A stretch of 64,000 nt of DNA from Debaryomyces hansenii CBS767 (Eukaryota > Ascomycota > Pichiomycetes > Serinales > Debaryomycetaceae), in contig NC_006048.2 of assembly GCF_000006445.2 (NCBI RefSeq), forward strand, positions 1,488,001 through 1,552,000, given 5' to 3'. The translations under genes were made by a program, and so were the position numbers. The notes below the pieces were generated by a model that was not told the origin of the DNA, made no database searches, and worked only from the letters and a program-made list of their open reading frames with translations. Each line of letters opens with the position of its first letter. The first letter of the stretch is position 1. This document shows positions 19,110 to 29,011 of the stretch, piece after piece.

Positions 19110-21710
19110 TTAACTCTCTGATTTTTTCATCTGATAGTGCTTTATAACAACATCTTTCAATAATGCCTTTGGTGCAGGTTTATTTGTAAACATTTCAAAT
19201 TGAGCCAATACTTGAGCATAAAGGTAATTCAACCCATTAATCCCAACCCAGCCCTTATTACTGAACTTGCTGGTATTTTTCAAGAGCGGCGTTACTAATG
19301 GATCATAGCCTGTTTCTAAAACAACCCCGCCAGACGGACTTTTAAACCATTCCAGAGACAATTCAAAATTTGTTAACTTGCCTGTGAGAGGATCTGAGCT
19401 AGGTACGCATGAAATAACAACAGATGGGTAGTCAAAATTGTTTGGAATTTTCGCATTCAAATATTCATCATCGTTCAATAAAACAATTTCGAAATAATTT
19501 AAATCGTCTTCTGAACTGACCTCTCCTATAGACAATGATATAGATGAACGTATCGGAGATAAGCTGTTATAGTAGCTGGCAAGTTGCTGTGCCTTTTCAT
19601 AAGTTCGATTATAAAGAAGAATCTTCTGATATCCTAATTGTATTAATGCATAAATTGTTGCTCTACTCATACCACCTGCTCCAATCACAAGTGCTGTTTT
19701 GTTTTTGCTTATAGCATTAATCGGCGAGATATTATCCTGTAATGTTAACTTCACACCCAACCAGTCCGTATTTTCGCCCCTGGTTTTAATTATCTTGTTC
19801 GGATTTTCAATTGACCTTTCAGCAATAATTGTATTTAAGGCACCAATTATTTTGACATGATCTGACATTGTATCAACATAATTCAAAGCTTCCATCTTGA
19901 ACGGCATAATTATTGCAGTTCCTCCAAACGTAGGAGAGTTGACCAAATTTGTCAAGTTGGGTGTCAATGAAGAACATTCAAATATTTTGAAACAGTGTGG
20001 TAACCCTAAAGCTTTATAAGCAGAATTATGCATTTCAGGAGATAAAGACTTTGAAACATTTATTCCCATCACATAAAAGTCTAAAGAAGGAGTAACAAAG
20101 GATGAATTCAATGCCTTCTGTATATCAAATGATGACAAACTTGAAATTTGGTCTGAATCTGGGACAGATGGGGTTATCAGGCATCCTGGATTGATTGAAA
20201 CAGGAGTTAAAGTCTTGTTCATAAGCTTAGAAAGTTTTCCTAGTTTTCCTGTATTAAATGCAATCACCTCCATGTTCAAGTTCGGGTACATTAGTTTCAA
20301 ATTCTGCTTAAAAAACATAACCTTGAAATTATCTGATAATTCATTTGCGGGCGAATTAAGTCTTAGAAATTTAATTCCTATGTTTTTGGCTAACTCAACC
20401 ACTTTAATTGCTCCATATTGCGATATCCAAAAATTTGGATCGTTGGAAGCAAATGACCCTATTATTTCTGTATGGCCACTAATAGTTACCAATTCCTTTA
20501 AGATTAAAATTATTTCTTCAAACTTGGAATCATTAGATATAAAATTTTCTTTATCATTAAGGCACGTCGATAAGTCAACTATGAGATAGTCTAATCCAGT
20601 TTTTATCCCTGAATTCAAAATATTAAAATAAAAACTTATCAAGTCTCTTTTGATTTGATTATAATCACCACCGGAAGAAATCGAATATTCATCAATAAAC
20701 AAGTTTAATTCTGGTAAGCTATTATATATGCTTAATATTATAGGTATTGAACAGTAAGTGTAGCGTCTAACTTGTGCAATAAATTCATCTATTTTCACAT
20801 TGGATGCAGATATATTTAGCTTTATTACTTGAATCAAATCAAACTGAATTTCGATTGCGTCAGAGCCGTAACTCGTTTCATGTAGGTTATTTAAAAACTC
20901 ATCATTTATGCTATTAGGAAAGTTGATTTGCAAGCAAGTGGTGAATCGTTCTAAAAAATTCATTTTCAAGTGTAAATTTCCAGAAATTGTTGCTGCCGAG
21001 TACGACCCTTTAAGTATAAAGTTTAAGAACCTTATGAACTCCTTTTCAATTGGTTTTAAAAGAAGATAACTATTACTATCATTTTTGGAATAAGTATTAT
21101 TACTACCAATTGAAATTAAATTCTCCTTTATAAACAGCAAATCTGAATTCAAATTGAAAAAGTTGTATTTGGCAATAGCTCTATACTTCAAAAATTTCAG
21201 CTGAATTAATCTGACACCCTTATCGTAAGAATCATTGAAATTAAGATAGTTCAAAATACGTGATTCTTCTGTTTCAACATTTATAATGTATGGGTATTGC
21301 TTATGAGCTAAATAGTTGATTAACAAATGAGAATCAATAACAGTTGAAGGTAACACAACAATCAGATTGTTACTTTCATTTTCTTTCAAGGCACTCAAAA
21401 CTAACTTAAATTGTAATTCTCTATACTCCTCGATAGTCACTTTTTCAAGAAATCGGGCCTCTGGCATACCAGTATATTCCAGGACACATTTTTCAACATC
21501 TACATACTTATACTTTAGGGCGGCCAGCGCCATTAAAGCTAAACTTGATTTTCCGACGCCTCTCAATCCTATTATAATCAATGTGTGACATTTGTTGTCT
21601 ATCGACGATTTCGAAGTGGTGCTTATTGAATTTGATGTTGATGGTGATCTTGAAAATGGCATGCTCTCCATATCATCAGATTTTGATGAAGGCGAATTTC
21701 CAACGTGCAT
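19110..21710 (-). CDS. AROM-homologue repressor of quinate-type pathway (QutR/Qa-1S-like)
   Basis: An 866-residue protein related to the last three domains of the pentafunctional AROM enzyme: a shikimate-kinase-like P-loop domain (GLRGVGKS, 48-55), a type I dehydroquinase-like domain (~245-520) and a shikimate-dehydrogenase-like domain (~535-860, with SKSLSPEMHNSAY and GENTDWLGV). Dehydroquinate synthase and EPSP synthase domains are absent, and the leader is Ser-rich, as in fungal QutR/Qa-1S repressors. In the dehydroquinase-like domain the catalytic His of the usual SHHDP is Asn (SNDP, N423), while a Lys candidate for the Schiff base (K436) remains. That suggests a sensor, not an enzyme. 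Clear family; function inferred. Confidence 0.82.
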   Translation of the reverse strand: MHVGNSPSSKSDDMESMPFSRSPSTSNSISTTSKSSIDNKCHTLIIIGLRGVGKSSLALMALAALKYKYVDVEKCVLEYTGMPEARFLEKVTIEEYRELQFKLVLSALKENESNNLIVVLPSTVIDSHLLINYLAHKQYPYIINVETEESRILNYLNFNDSYDKGVRLIQLKFLKYRAIAKYNFFNLNSDLLFIKENLISIGSNNTYSKNDSNSYLLLKPIEKEFIRFLNFILKGSYSAATISGNLHLKMNFLERFTTCLQINFPNSINDEFLNNLHETSYGSDAIEIQFDLIQVIKLNISASNVKIDEFIAQVRRYTYCSIPIILSIYNSLPELNLFIDEYSISSGGDYNQIKRDLISFYFNILNSGIKTGLDYLIVDLSTCLNDKENFISNDSKFEEIILILKELVTISGHTEIIGSFASNDPNFWISQYGAIKVVELAKNIGIKFLRLNSPANELSDNFKVMFFKQNLKLMYPNLNMEVIAFNTGKLGKLSKLMNKTLTPVSINPGCLITPSVPDSDQISSLSSFDIQKALNSSFVTPSLDFYVMGINVSKSLSPEMHNSAYKALGLPHCFKIFECSSLTPNLTNLVNSPTFGGTAIIMPFKMEALNYVDTMSDHVKIIGALNTIIAERSIENPNKIIKTRGENTDWLGVKLTLQDNISPINAISKNKTALVIGAGGMSRATIYALIQLGYQKILLYNRTYEKAQQLASYYNSLSPIRSSISLSIGEVSSEDDLNYFEIVLLNDDEYLNAKIPNNFDYPSVVISCVPSSDPLTGKLTNFELSLEWFKSPSGGVVLETGYDPLVTPLLKNTSKFSNKGWVGINGLNYLYAQVLAQFEMFTNKPAPKALLKDVVIKHYQMKKSES

Positions 21711-21946
21711 AATTTGAAAGGTTTTTATACTATATTAGTAGAGAATCTTCAATATGTTTCCATCCTATTTAAAAAATTCAGTATGGCTAGAGGAGGAACT
21801 TAATGATAGTATTGTCTTTAGAATATTATATATTCGGTTAATTTAATATCCGCGTGTCGTATCTACCCCAAGTTACGACATTCTAAAATAGTGTTCTATT
21901 TGAGGTGTCAAAAGCCATAAACACGTTAAAAGCAGTAGTCCCAAAT

Positions 21947-24115
21947 ATGAGACCTTACTTATGGTATAGGGATAAGGATAGTTTGAACTTGGGTGGAGTT
22001 TGCCGTTATAATATAATATATACCCTGATAGATCCAGATAAAACGGAAATATATTACCGCCTTAAAAACATTGAAAGGGCATCCATACGAGCAATTCATT
22101 TGTTAAGTGGACCCTTTATTTTATATTGTCACGTAATACCGCATAATTATGATCACCTCAAAGAATTTAATCCAAGTGATTCGAAAGACAACAAGGAAGT
22201 CATATTTGAAAATGAAATAAAACCTGGTCAAACCTTTAATGTAAAGCTAAAGTTGAATGAGAATTCGTATGTGAAAGACTCGGAAGAAGGATTTCCCGTG
22301 TACCTGTGGTCCATAGATGTAGTTTCACAGATTGTTGTAACGACGAAAACTGTTATAATGTATGATTTTATGATTGGAGATGATTTTAAAGGTATGAAAA
22401 TAATAAACCATGGGCCATTTCCTAACTCATTGACTAATACGAGTCATAATGGTTCGAACAGCTATAAGGGTAAAGAAACGCCTTTAGGTGTATCGGCAAA
22501 TTCACAGTTAAGTGTAGTGAAGCAAAGCACTAAGGATTTGTGGACAAATCAGCCAAAAAATCCTCAAATGCCGGTGCATTTGATAATACTAACGCATGGT
22601 ATATTCTCAAATGTAACAGCAGACATGCTACACATGAAAGATTCATTAGAATTTAGTGTTAAGGAAAACATTCTCGTTAGAGGGTATGAAGGAAACGCAG
22701 GTAAAAGTGAAAAGGGGATTAAGAAATTAGGAATGCGATTGTCGAAATATATCATTCATTTAATTGAAGATTTGAATGATTTAGATATTCAAATAGATAA
22801 GATTTCATTCATTGGCCACTCACTCGGGGGGTTGGTTCAATTGTATGCTATTAAGGAAATATTAGTAACTAGAGGAGAGGATTATTTCCTGAAAAAGAAT
22901 ATAAAACCTCAAAATTTGATATGCATGGCTAGTCCTCTATTAGGGATTTTAAGCGAAATGAATATTTTTATATCATGGTTTCTAGATTTAGGAACATTGG
23001 GCAAAACCGGGCGAGATTTAACATTGCTGAAAAAAATTCCAAATCTTAAGCAACTTGCAAATAAGAATGATATACACAAAAGAGATACATTTAAGCCTAT
23101 ACTAGAGACATTACCTGATGATCCCTTGCAAGAATTTCTAAGTAAATTTGAGCATTTAGCACTTTATGCTAATGCTATAAATGATGGTATAGTTCCGCTT
23201 AGAACGAGTGGATTGTTGTATCTTGATTATGAGGCATTGGGTAATGTTGGAAAGTTGCAACATGATAAGAGCAAAAAATTAGAGAACTATGATCATGATG
23301 ATACCCGGCTGATTGAAACGAATACCACTAAAGAATCTGTAGGTGAGATTTCAGTTGATAAATCTGAGGAATACGATACCAATGACGAAAAAAGAGACAA
23401 AACGAAGAGCCATAGACAATTTTTATCTTTGAATTTGAGTACAAACAAACATAATAAACATCTGGCTAGGAAGAGGCTAAATAGGAAACAAAGAAATATA
23501 TTAAGAATCAATGCCAAAGGAAGTGATTTGCTCGATTACGACGACAGTGAAACTGATGATTCGGTTACACCCAATCTGAACAACCAAACAACCACTTATT
23601 CTCCAGGAAGAAGAGGAAGAGACGCACTTCAGTCAGAATCGGACGAACGAGCTGAGTTGAATTTACCGCCAAAAGCATCTTCCCTTGAATCTGCTTTAAG
23701 TACAATATTTTGTCCTACACCATCCAACAACTATATAATCAATCCAGGTTCTAGAGATCCAGTAATTTTTCATGACAAGTACTACCAATTTGAAGGTTTG
23801 CCTATCGGACCTCAAGAAGAGCATGAACAGTCTAAAACTTCCAGATTGGGGAAAGTTTTGTTTAGCTATAATGACTGGAAGCTAGATAAGCAAGTAAAAA
23901 TTGCTAAAAAGTATCATACTCCAAAGTTAAATTGGAGGAAGGTTTTAGTCAGCCTACCGCCTGATGCTCACAATAATATAGTTGTGAGGAGGAAATTTTC
24001 GAATGGCTATGGCTGGGGGGTCATTGATCATTTGTGCAAAGAATTATTCGATACTGACATTCAACATCTCGATAATGTCGGTACTATTGATCCAAAAATG
24101 AAGGCTAAGATCTAG
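21947..24115 (+). CDS. Putative ROG1-family lipase (DUF676)
   Basis: About 722 residues from the first in-frame ATG at 21947; 14 open codons before it lack an ATG and a stop lies upstream. An N-terminal beta-rich region (1-190) precedes an alpha/beta-hydrolase core: HLIILTHGIFSN (oxyanion region, ~206) and the nucleophile elbow GHSLGG with Ser292. NDGIVPLRTSG near 412 likely supplies the acidic residue and a His near the C-terminus (VIDHLCKEL) completes the triad. A ~150-residue charged, disordered insert follows. S. cerevisiae homologues are Rog1 and Ydl109c (monoacylglycerol lipase-like). Divergent from the AROM-like repressor. Family sure, substrate not. Confidence 0.85.
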   Translation: MRPYLWYRDKDSLNLGGVCRYNIIYTLIDPDKTEIYYRLKNIERASIRAIHLLSGPFILYCHVIPHNYDHLKEFNPSDSKDNKEVIFENEIKPGQTFNVKLKLNENSYVKDSEEGFPVYLWSIDVVSQIVVTTKTVIMYDFMIGDDFKGMKIINHGPFPNSLTNTSHNGSNSYKGKETPLGVSANSQLSVVKQSTKDLWTNQPKNPQMPVHLIILTHGIFSNVTADMLHMKDSLEFSVKENILVRGYEGNAGKSEKGIKKLGMRLSKYIIHLIEDLNDLDIQIDKISFIGHSLGGLVQLYAIKEILVTRGEDYFLKKNIKPQNLICMASPLLGILSEMNIFISWFLDLGTLGKTGRDLTLLKKIPNLKQLANKNDIHKRDTFKPILETLPDDPLQEFLSKFEHLALYANAINDGIVPLRTSGLLYLDYEALGNVGKLQHDKSKKLENYDHDDTRLIETNTTKESVGEISVDKSEEYDTNDEKRDKTKSHRQFLSLNLSTNKHNKHLARKRLNRKQRNILRINAKGSDLLDYDDSETDDSVTPNLNNQTTTYSPGRRGRDALQSESDERAELNLPPKASSLESALSTIFCPTPSNNYIINPGSRDPVIFHDKYYQFEGLPIGPQEEHEQSKTSRLGKVLFSYNDWKLDKQVKIAKKYHTPKLNWRKVLVSLPPDAHNNIVVRRKFSNGYGWGVIDHLCKELFDTDIQHLDNVGTIDPKMKAKI

Positions 24116-24312
24116 ATTATATCGGTCAGAATTTGGATTAATTGATTTTGTTTGTCGCAGCATTCGAATCAAATTCAGCTGTATAGCTAATAAATAACCG
24201 GTTTATGACTATCACGAATAGAGTTTTGAAGTTTTTGCTTTTTTGCATTTATACGTCAAATATTTGAAAATATGTACTATACTTAAATACATACGCTGGA
24301 ATATATATTTGA

Positions 24313-25191
24313 TCAATCAAGATGTTCCTTACTGTATTTGGTTCTTATAGTCTTGTAAATTGCAGTTAATTTAAACTTCCTAATAAAGATAATCTCGACT
24401 AAGAACCTTGGACACCAGTATAATAAGTAGCCTAAAAACGTAGCCATTCTTCCTCTGTAAATATTCAATGCTCCATTTACTCTCAGCTTTTCAAAATCAG
24501 AAACCACTTTTTTAGCATAGCTTTCTGCACTGATCGGATTATTTCTCTTAGCCATCTGTTGTCTTTCAACCAAGGTTTCTTTCATACCAGGAACATTATA
24601 AAGAGAACTCTCTGGTAACGGCCTCGTATCCTCAATGTTCGTTCTAACCCCACCAGTAACTATATTAATAACTTTAACGTTGAATGGCTTCATTTCAATT
24701 CTTAAACTAGCAGCATATTGGTGAATAGCTGCCTTAGAAGATGAATATGTACAAGATAATGGGAAAGGCATAATCCCACTAACTGACCCAGTAAACCCAA
24801 TCGTACCTTGGGAATTGATAACTAATGGTCCTAATTCCCTTACCAATCTCATAGGTCCAAAAACATTCACCTCGTAACACTGTTTAAACCACTCATCAGT
24901 AACATCTAAGGCAGGAAATGTACATGACTGGCCAGCATTGTTGTACAATATATCGAGATATCCTCCTGTTTTTTCGATAATTAAATTCTTAGCCTTTTTA
25001 ACGCTTTCTGTTGACGAAACATCTAACTGAAAAATGATAATTCCGTGTTCTTTGGCCAATGGTTCCATAGGTTCCAATCTTCTAGCACCAGCAAACACTT
25101 GATATCCTCGTCTGGCAAATTCAATTGCTGTTGCGTATCCGATTCCTGATGAAGCACCAGTGACTAATGCTGATTTTTGACGTCCTGACAT
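24313..25191 (-). CDS. AYR1: 1-acyl-dihydroxyacetone-phosphate reductase (SDR family)
   Basis: A 292-residue short-chain dehydrogenase. Shows the NADP-binding TGASSGIG (11-18), NNAG (~89), catalytic Ser and YSSSK (~149) and a C-terminal hydrophobic segment (FLGYLLYWCPRFLVEIIF) that would attach it to ER or lipid-droplet membranes. Ayr1 in yeast reduces 1-acyl-DHAP in phosphatidate synthesis and has lipase activity; length (297 there) and layout match. CTG-clade yeasts often carry several AYR1-like copies, so this may be a paralogue. Confidence 0.8.
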   Translation of the reverse strand: MSGRQKSALVTGASSGIGYATAIEFARRGYQVFAGARRLEPMEPLAKEHGIIIFQLDVSSTESVKKAKNLIIEKTGGYLDILYNNAGQSCTFPALDVTDEWFKQCYEVNVFGPMRLVRELGPLVINSQGTIGFTGSVSGIMPFPLSCTYSSSKAAIHQYAASLRIEMKPFNVKVINIVTGGVRTNIEDTRPLPESSLYNVPGMKETLVERQQMAKRNNPISAESYAKKVVSDFEKLRVNGALNIYRGRMATFLGYLLYWCPRFLVEIIFIRKFKLTAIYKTIRTKYSKEHLD

Positions 25192-25409
25192 TTTATACCT
25201 TCAAAGTTATAATCGTCTTAAATTTTCAATTTATTCTAACTAGATGTAGTTTGCAAATTAAATGTGTGATCACTCCGAGGTTTGCTTACATTTCCAATAA
25301 TACGCATTGAATGTGATTTTTCGTTAACTGTAATTTTATTCACAATAACGGCAAATCAGCCTTCTAAATTGAACGCTCCTTAAAGAAGTACCTCTATTCG
25401 TTCGGTATT

Positions 25410-25622
25410 TCATCCAAATTGTTCATTATCTAAAGGTATTAAATGAGTAGGAATATGATCAGAAAAAGATTTAGGTATTATTATAGAATGCTTTCTGATC
25501 TTCAGTGACGAAAGTGCATGAAACATAAATGCTCTTTTGGTTATGACGCCCTCTACTTCAACGTACTTTATCAGGCCATGCTTATAATAGAGTTGTAAGC
25601 GATTGCCAATTTTTAGGTTCAT
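25410..25622 (-). CDS. Short unrecognised ORF
   Basis: A 70-codon frame from the ATG at 25622, or 83 codons if the open frame is read back to 25661. The sequence is mixed hydrophobic/basic (GNRLQLYYKHGLIKYVEVEG...SLKIRKHSIIIPKS), more protein-like than other short frames, with alternating residues that could be beta strands. I recognise no family. A stop lies just before 25661; a TACTAAT branch-like string upstream hints at an intron but no matching donor was found. Could be a small OB-fold-like protein or chance. Confidence 0.3.
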   Translation of the reverse strand: MNLKIGNRLQLYYKHGLIKYVEVEGVITKRAFMFHALSSLKIRKHSIIIPKSFSDHIPTHLIPLDNEQFG

Positions 25623-25725
25623 CTCGTTAATTGATGATATATCACCAACCAAGTCTCTCAATTATTCTTGCAACACTTTTTAGCCGCCATCTCTTATTAG
25701 TATGTCCTCTTCTTAATGAATAACC

Positions 25726-28446
25726 ATGTCATTCAATATTAAAGATAACTCTTGTGATGAAGAACACACATCGGTTCCCGATACCTCCAAGGTTTCTCGT
25801 AATGACACTTTCACAAATTCTGAAATCGGATCTTCTGAAAATTCCTCAACAACCTTAACTGATCCATTGGCTAATAACTCAAATGATTTTAAGTTTGCAA
25901 ACCGTACTCCTGGTACTTTGTTTAACCATTCAAGGCAGAATTCAACATTGATTAGTTATAAGAGTTTGGAGAAAAATCGTACGACCTTCAACGGGATGCT
26001 GACAGATAGTTCAGAGAAGCGTGAGGGAGGTGTGTTGTATAAGATAGAACTGAATAGAGACAATAATAATATGCTCGGCGAAACAATTGATTTACACAGA
26101 CCTATTCAAAATCAGGATGCTGGTCGTAGTATTGGGGTAGAAAGCTTACATGGTAATAGGGATACAAATATAACTGGTGCCATTTACAAGCCTATATGTA
26201 CCACGTCTTTAGTTAAATTCGGATCATCGGATACCGCTCTCCCTATGAAAGATACTAAAATGGGTATATCCAAGTCATATTTCATACTTATTAATGAATT
26301 GGAAAACAAATGTAACGAGTTGGAGGTCAAGTTATTAGACGGAAATAAAGAAATAAAAGTGAAAAATGATGAATTAATGGTTAACAAGAATAAATTGCGA
26401 GATGTTGCAAAAATGACAGAAAACTTGAAGAAAACAATGCTTGTATTTCAAGAAAATTTAGATCTGCTACAAAATGAAAAGATGCAATATACCAAAACAT
26501 TAAAGTCATTAAGGGATGAAAACATGTCTACAAAAAGTAGAATACGTACTCTTCGACACGAAATAAATGAATCGATAAGAAAAATGGACTTATATAAATC
26601 TAAGTTCAGTAAATTCAAATTTAGACTTGAAAGTCAAAACCTCAAGATTATTAGTTTGAATAGCACAGTAGATGAATTATCAGGTAACTTATCAGAAGAA
26701 AAGTTGAAAACATCTTCTTTAATTCAAGAGATAACTCAAATTAATCAAACTCATAGTGAGCAAATGACCCAATTGCAGAGTCAATTGCAAAACACGTTAT
26801 TAGATAAACTCAACAATTCTTTGCCCGCTTTTATTAAAGATGAGAATAATTTGATACAAGACACACTTTTAAGAATCAATAAGGATGTTCTGGAAAAGTT
26901 GAACTTAGACTTCTCTCATCTAAAAAATGATTTCAAAAATTGTAATGATTTCAACAACACAAAATATGAAAATAATTTTCATACATTATCCTCACAATTA
27001 ACTTCCATAAATGATTATCTTTTTGGAATGTTAGATCCGCTTTTCAAGCAAATGGAAAACAGAGGTGAGGTAATTTTTTCTAGTTTGAAAGAAGACATTT
27101 TGTTACAGAATTTCGCAGCCATTTTAAAGAAAAGTGATGTATATTTCAATAAGATAGAAAATAACTTGAATGATGTCAACAATGCCATGGATCAATCAGC
27201 ATCAATAGGACAGGATTACAATGAAAGATTTGCAAAAGTGGAGCTTCATGTAAGTGATCTCGTAAATTCTAGACAGGAATTTATGGATAAGTATCAAAAG
27301 TTACAATTTGAAAATGTTAAACTAGATAAGAATATATCCATTCTTGAAGCAAAAGAGTCCGAAGTTTCGCAGAAATTAATAAACACAAAAGAATCATTAG
27401 TCTCGCTTCAACGTTGTTTGGATGATTCAAATTCTGAAATACAGATCCTAAAACAGCAATCTCAAGCTGAAAAGGAACATTACTGTAAAAATTATGAGTC
27501 TCAAATCCAATCGTATAAACAACTTAATTCAATTACTATGGACGAAAAATCAAGAATGAAGAGTGAAATTGACAATTTATTAGTGAAGGTTACGGAATTA
27601 GAGAAGTGCAAGCTGGATTTTGATAAAGTTCAGAAAAAAAATCATTCTCTCATACTTAAAGTAGAGAATTCTACTAGTGAATTGAATAAACTTCATGAAG
27701 AAAAGCAATTGGTTCAGAATGACATGCTTAATCAACATTCCAAGTTTATTGAGAAAGTAAATTTCTTAAATAAAGAGCTAGCTATAACAAGGGATGTTCT
27801 GGAAAAATTAGAAGAATACAAAGTCAAGCTTAAGGATAAGGAGGAACGATTAGCTGTGGAAAAGCAAATTGTTTCCATTGAAAAAACCAAGGCTTTATCG
27901 CTAGAGAATAAAGTTAGTGAATTAGAAAAAACTATCAAAGAAATAACCAGAAAAATAAAAATAGAAGAAACTAAATTTAATAATAGCTCTATTGCTTTGA
28001 AAAGTATGTATGAAGATACTAAAAAAGAGTTAGTTGCTGAACGGATTAAAATAAAAAAGTTGGATGAAAATGAGAAAGAAAAGATTAAAGCTATTGATGA
28101 TTTAAGGTTGAAATACCAACAACAAGTTGCACTTAATGACGAAATGATCAACAGCAATAAGCAAGAACGCTCCAGACTAGAGAATACTGAGAGCATTTTG
28201 AAAGAATCCGAGAAAAAACGTTCATCTTTAATGAAGGAAAACGAAGAACTAAATTTTAAAATCAACGAATTGCAATCTCAGCTTTTAAAAATCAACCCCG
28301 ATAATACTTTATCCATTAAAAAAAGAAAACTCATTGATGCTGAAAAATTACCTGAAGATGAGTATTCTTTTGACAACATAAACAGCTCAACACTGGAAGC
28401 GAAAAATAAGAAGCCCAATAGCAGAAGGCAGAAACCAAGAAGGTAA
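25726..28446 (+). CDS. Long coiled-coil protein of unknown function
   Basis: 906 residues. Residues 1-180 are disordered, rich in Ser, Thr and Asn. From about 185 to 870 the sequence is nearly continuous heptad-patterned Leu/Ile/Lys/Glu coiled coil, interrupted around 355-480 (FIKDENNLIQDTLLRINKD to the QNFAAILKKSDVY region). The C-terminus is basic, with KKRKL and RRQKPRR that could be nuclear targeting signals. I recognise no family. Size and plan resemble the synaptonemal-complex protein Zip1 (875 aa) and spindle-pole-body coiled coils, but there is no diagnostic motif. The frame is long, without introns, and clearly coding. Confidence 0.8.
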   Translation: MSFNIKDNSCDEEHTSVPDTSKVSRNDTFTNSEIGSSENSSTTLTDPLANNSNDFKFANRTPGTLFNHSRQNSTLISYKSLEKNRTTFNGMLTDSSEKREGGVLYKIELNRDNNNMLGETIDLHRPIQNQDAGRSIGVESLHGNRDTNITGAIYKPICTTSLVKFGSSDTALPMKDTKMGISKSYFILINELENKCNELEVKLLDGNKEIKVKNDELMVNKNKLRDVAKMTENLKKTMLVFQENLDLLQNEKMQYTKTLKSLRDENMSTKSRIRTLRHEINESIRKMDLYKSKFSKFKFRLESQNLKIISLNSTVDELSGNLSEEKLKTSSLIQEITQINQTHSEQMTQLQSQLQNTLLDKLNNSLPAFIKDENNLIQDTLLRINKDVLEKLNLDFSHLKNDFKNCNDFNNTKYENNFHTLSSQLTSINDYLFGMLDPLFKQMENRGEVIFSSLKEDILLQNFAAILKKSDVYFNKIENNLNDVNNAMDQSASIGQDYNERFAKVELHVSDLVNSRQEFMDKYQKLQFENVKLDKNISILEAKESEVSQKLINTKESLVSLQRCLDDSNSEIQILKQQSQAEKEHYCKNYESQIQSYKQLNSITMDEKSRMKSEIDNLLVKVTELEKCKLDFDKVQKKNHSLILKVENSTSELNKLHEEKQLVQNDMLNQHSKFIEKVNFLNKELAITRDVLEKLEEYKVKLKDKEERLAVEKQIVSIEKTKALSLENKVSELEKTIKEITRKIKIEETKFNNSSIALKSMYEDTKKELVAERIKIKKLDENEKEKIKAIDDLRLKYQQQVALNDEMINSNKQERSRLENTESILKESEKKRSSLMKENEELNFKINELQSQLLKINPDNTLSIKKRKLIDAEKLPEDEYSFDNINSSTLEAKNKKPNSRRQKPRR

Positions 28447-28500
28447 TAAAATTTCTAATCCATTTCCAATATTTGTCTATTTGCTTCATATATATCATAA

Positions 28501-28851
28501 TTATTTACTAAATTCGTCTAATAGTTTGTCGTTATAAAAGTAATGCATGAATTTGACAGGTTTTGCTTGGTCGGGTCTATTTACGTGTAACACAGGAACA
28601 TCATAGCAGTATATATCAAACCATTTTGAATTTTCAGGTTTCATTATATCGATTGTTTCTAGCGATATTTCCTTATCTTTCAATGTATCATCTTTCAAGG
28701 TATCATGTAAAATATGTTTAGCATTGGTACATAACATGCAAGTTTCCTTGGTAAAGAATGTTAAAGATGTCTTTGAGTTCCGCAATGTTGATGAAAGTGC
28801 CCTGGTATAAGGGATATTAAAACGCCTTAAGCTTTTAGAAATATGTATCAT
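28501..28851 (-). CDS. Glutaredoxin-like protein (YDR286C family), likely mitochondrial
   Basis: About 116 residues from the ATG at 28851. The open frame continues upstream to 29070 but would then run through a tRNA gene, so those starts are rejected. The N-terminus MIHISKSLRRFNIPYTRALSST is a good mitochondrial presequence. Then LTFFTKETCMLCTNAK carries a CxxC (CMLC) at the thioredoxin-fold active site, and VPVLHV supplies the cis-Pro. The size equals S. cerevisiae Ydr286c (114 aa), an uncharacterised glutaredoxin-like protein. Convergent with the coiled-coil gene (54 bp). Confidence 0.82.
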   Translation of the reverse strand: MIHISKSLRRFNIPYTRALSSTLRNSKTSLTFFTKETCMLCTNAKHILHDTLKDDTLKDKEISLETIDIMKPENSKWFDIYCYDVPVLHVNRPDQAKPVKFMHYFYNDKLLDEFSK

Positions 28852-28937
28852 TGTTAGCCAACAATAATTATTCAGCATATTATTTGACTTTGTCAAGTGT
28901 TTTTGTATCATGGTTCGCGTGATCTGGAAAAAAAAAA

Positions 28938-29011
28938 TGATTTCGCCCAGGATCGAACTGGGGACGTTCTGCGTGTTAAGCAGATGCCATAACCAACTAG
29001 ACCACGAAACC
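28938..29011 (-). tRNA. tRNA-Val (anticodon AAC)
   Basis: A 74 nt minus-strand tRNA without intron. 5' acceptor arm GGTTTCG pairs with CGAAATC plus discriminator A. Anticodon loop TTAACAC gives AAC (reads GTT/GTC after A34 editing). The T arm has GTTCGATCC, the B box. It closely matches the S. cerevisiae tRNA-Val(AAC) as I recall it. A T-rich terminator follows in minus sense (TTTTTTT near 28930). Confidence 0.97.
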
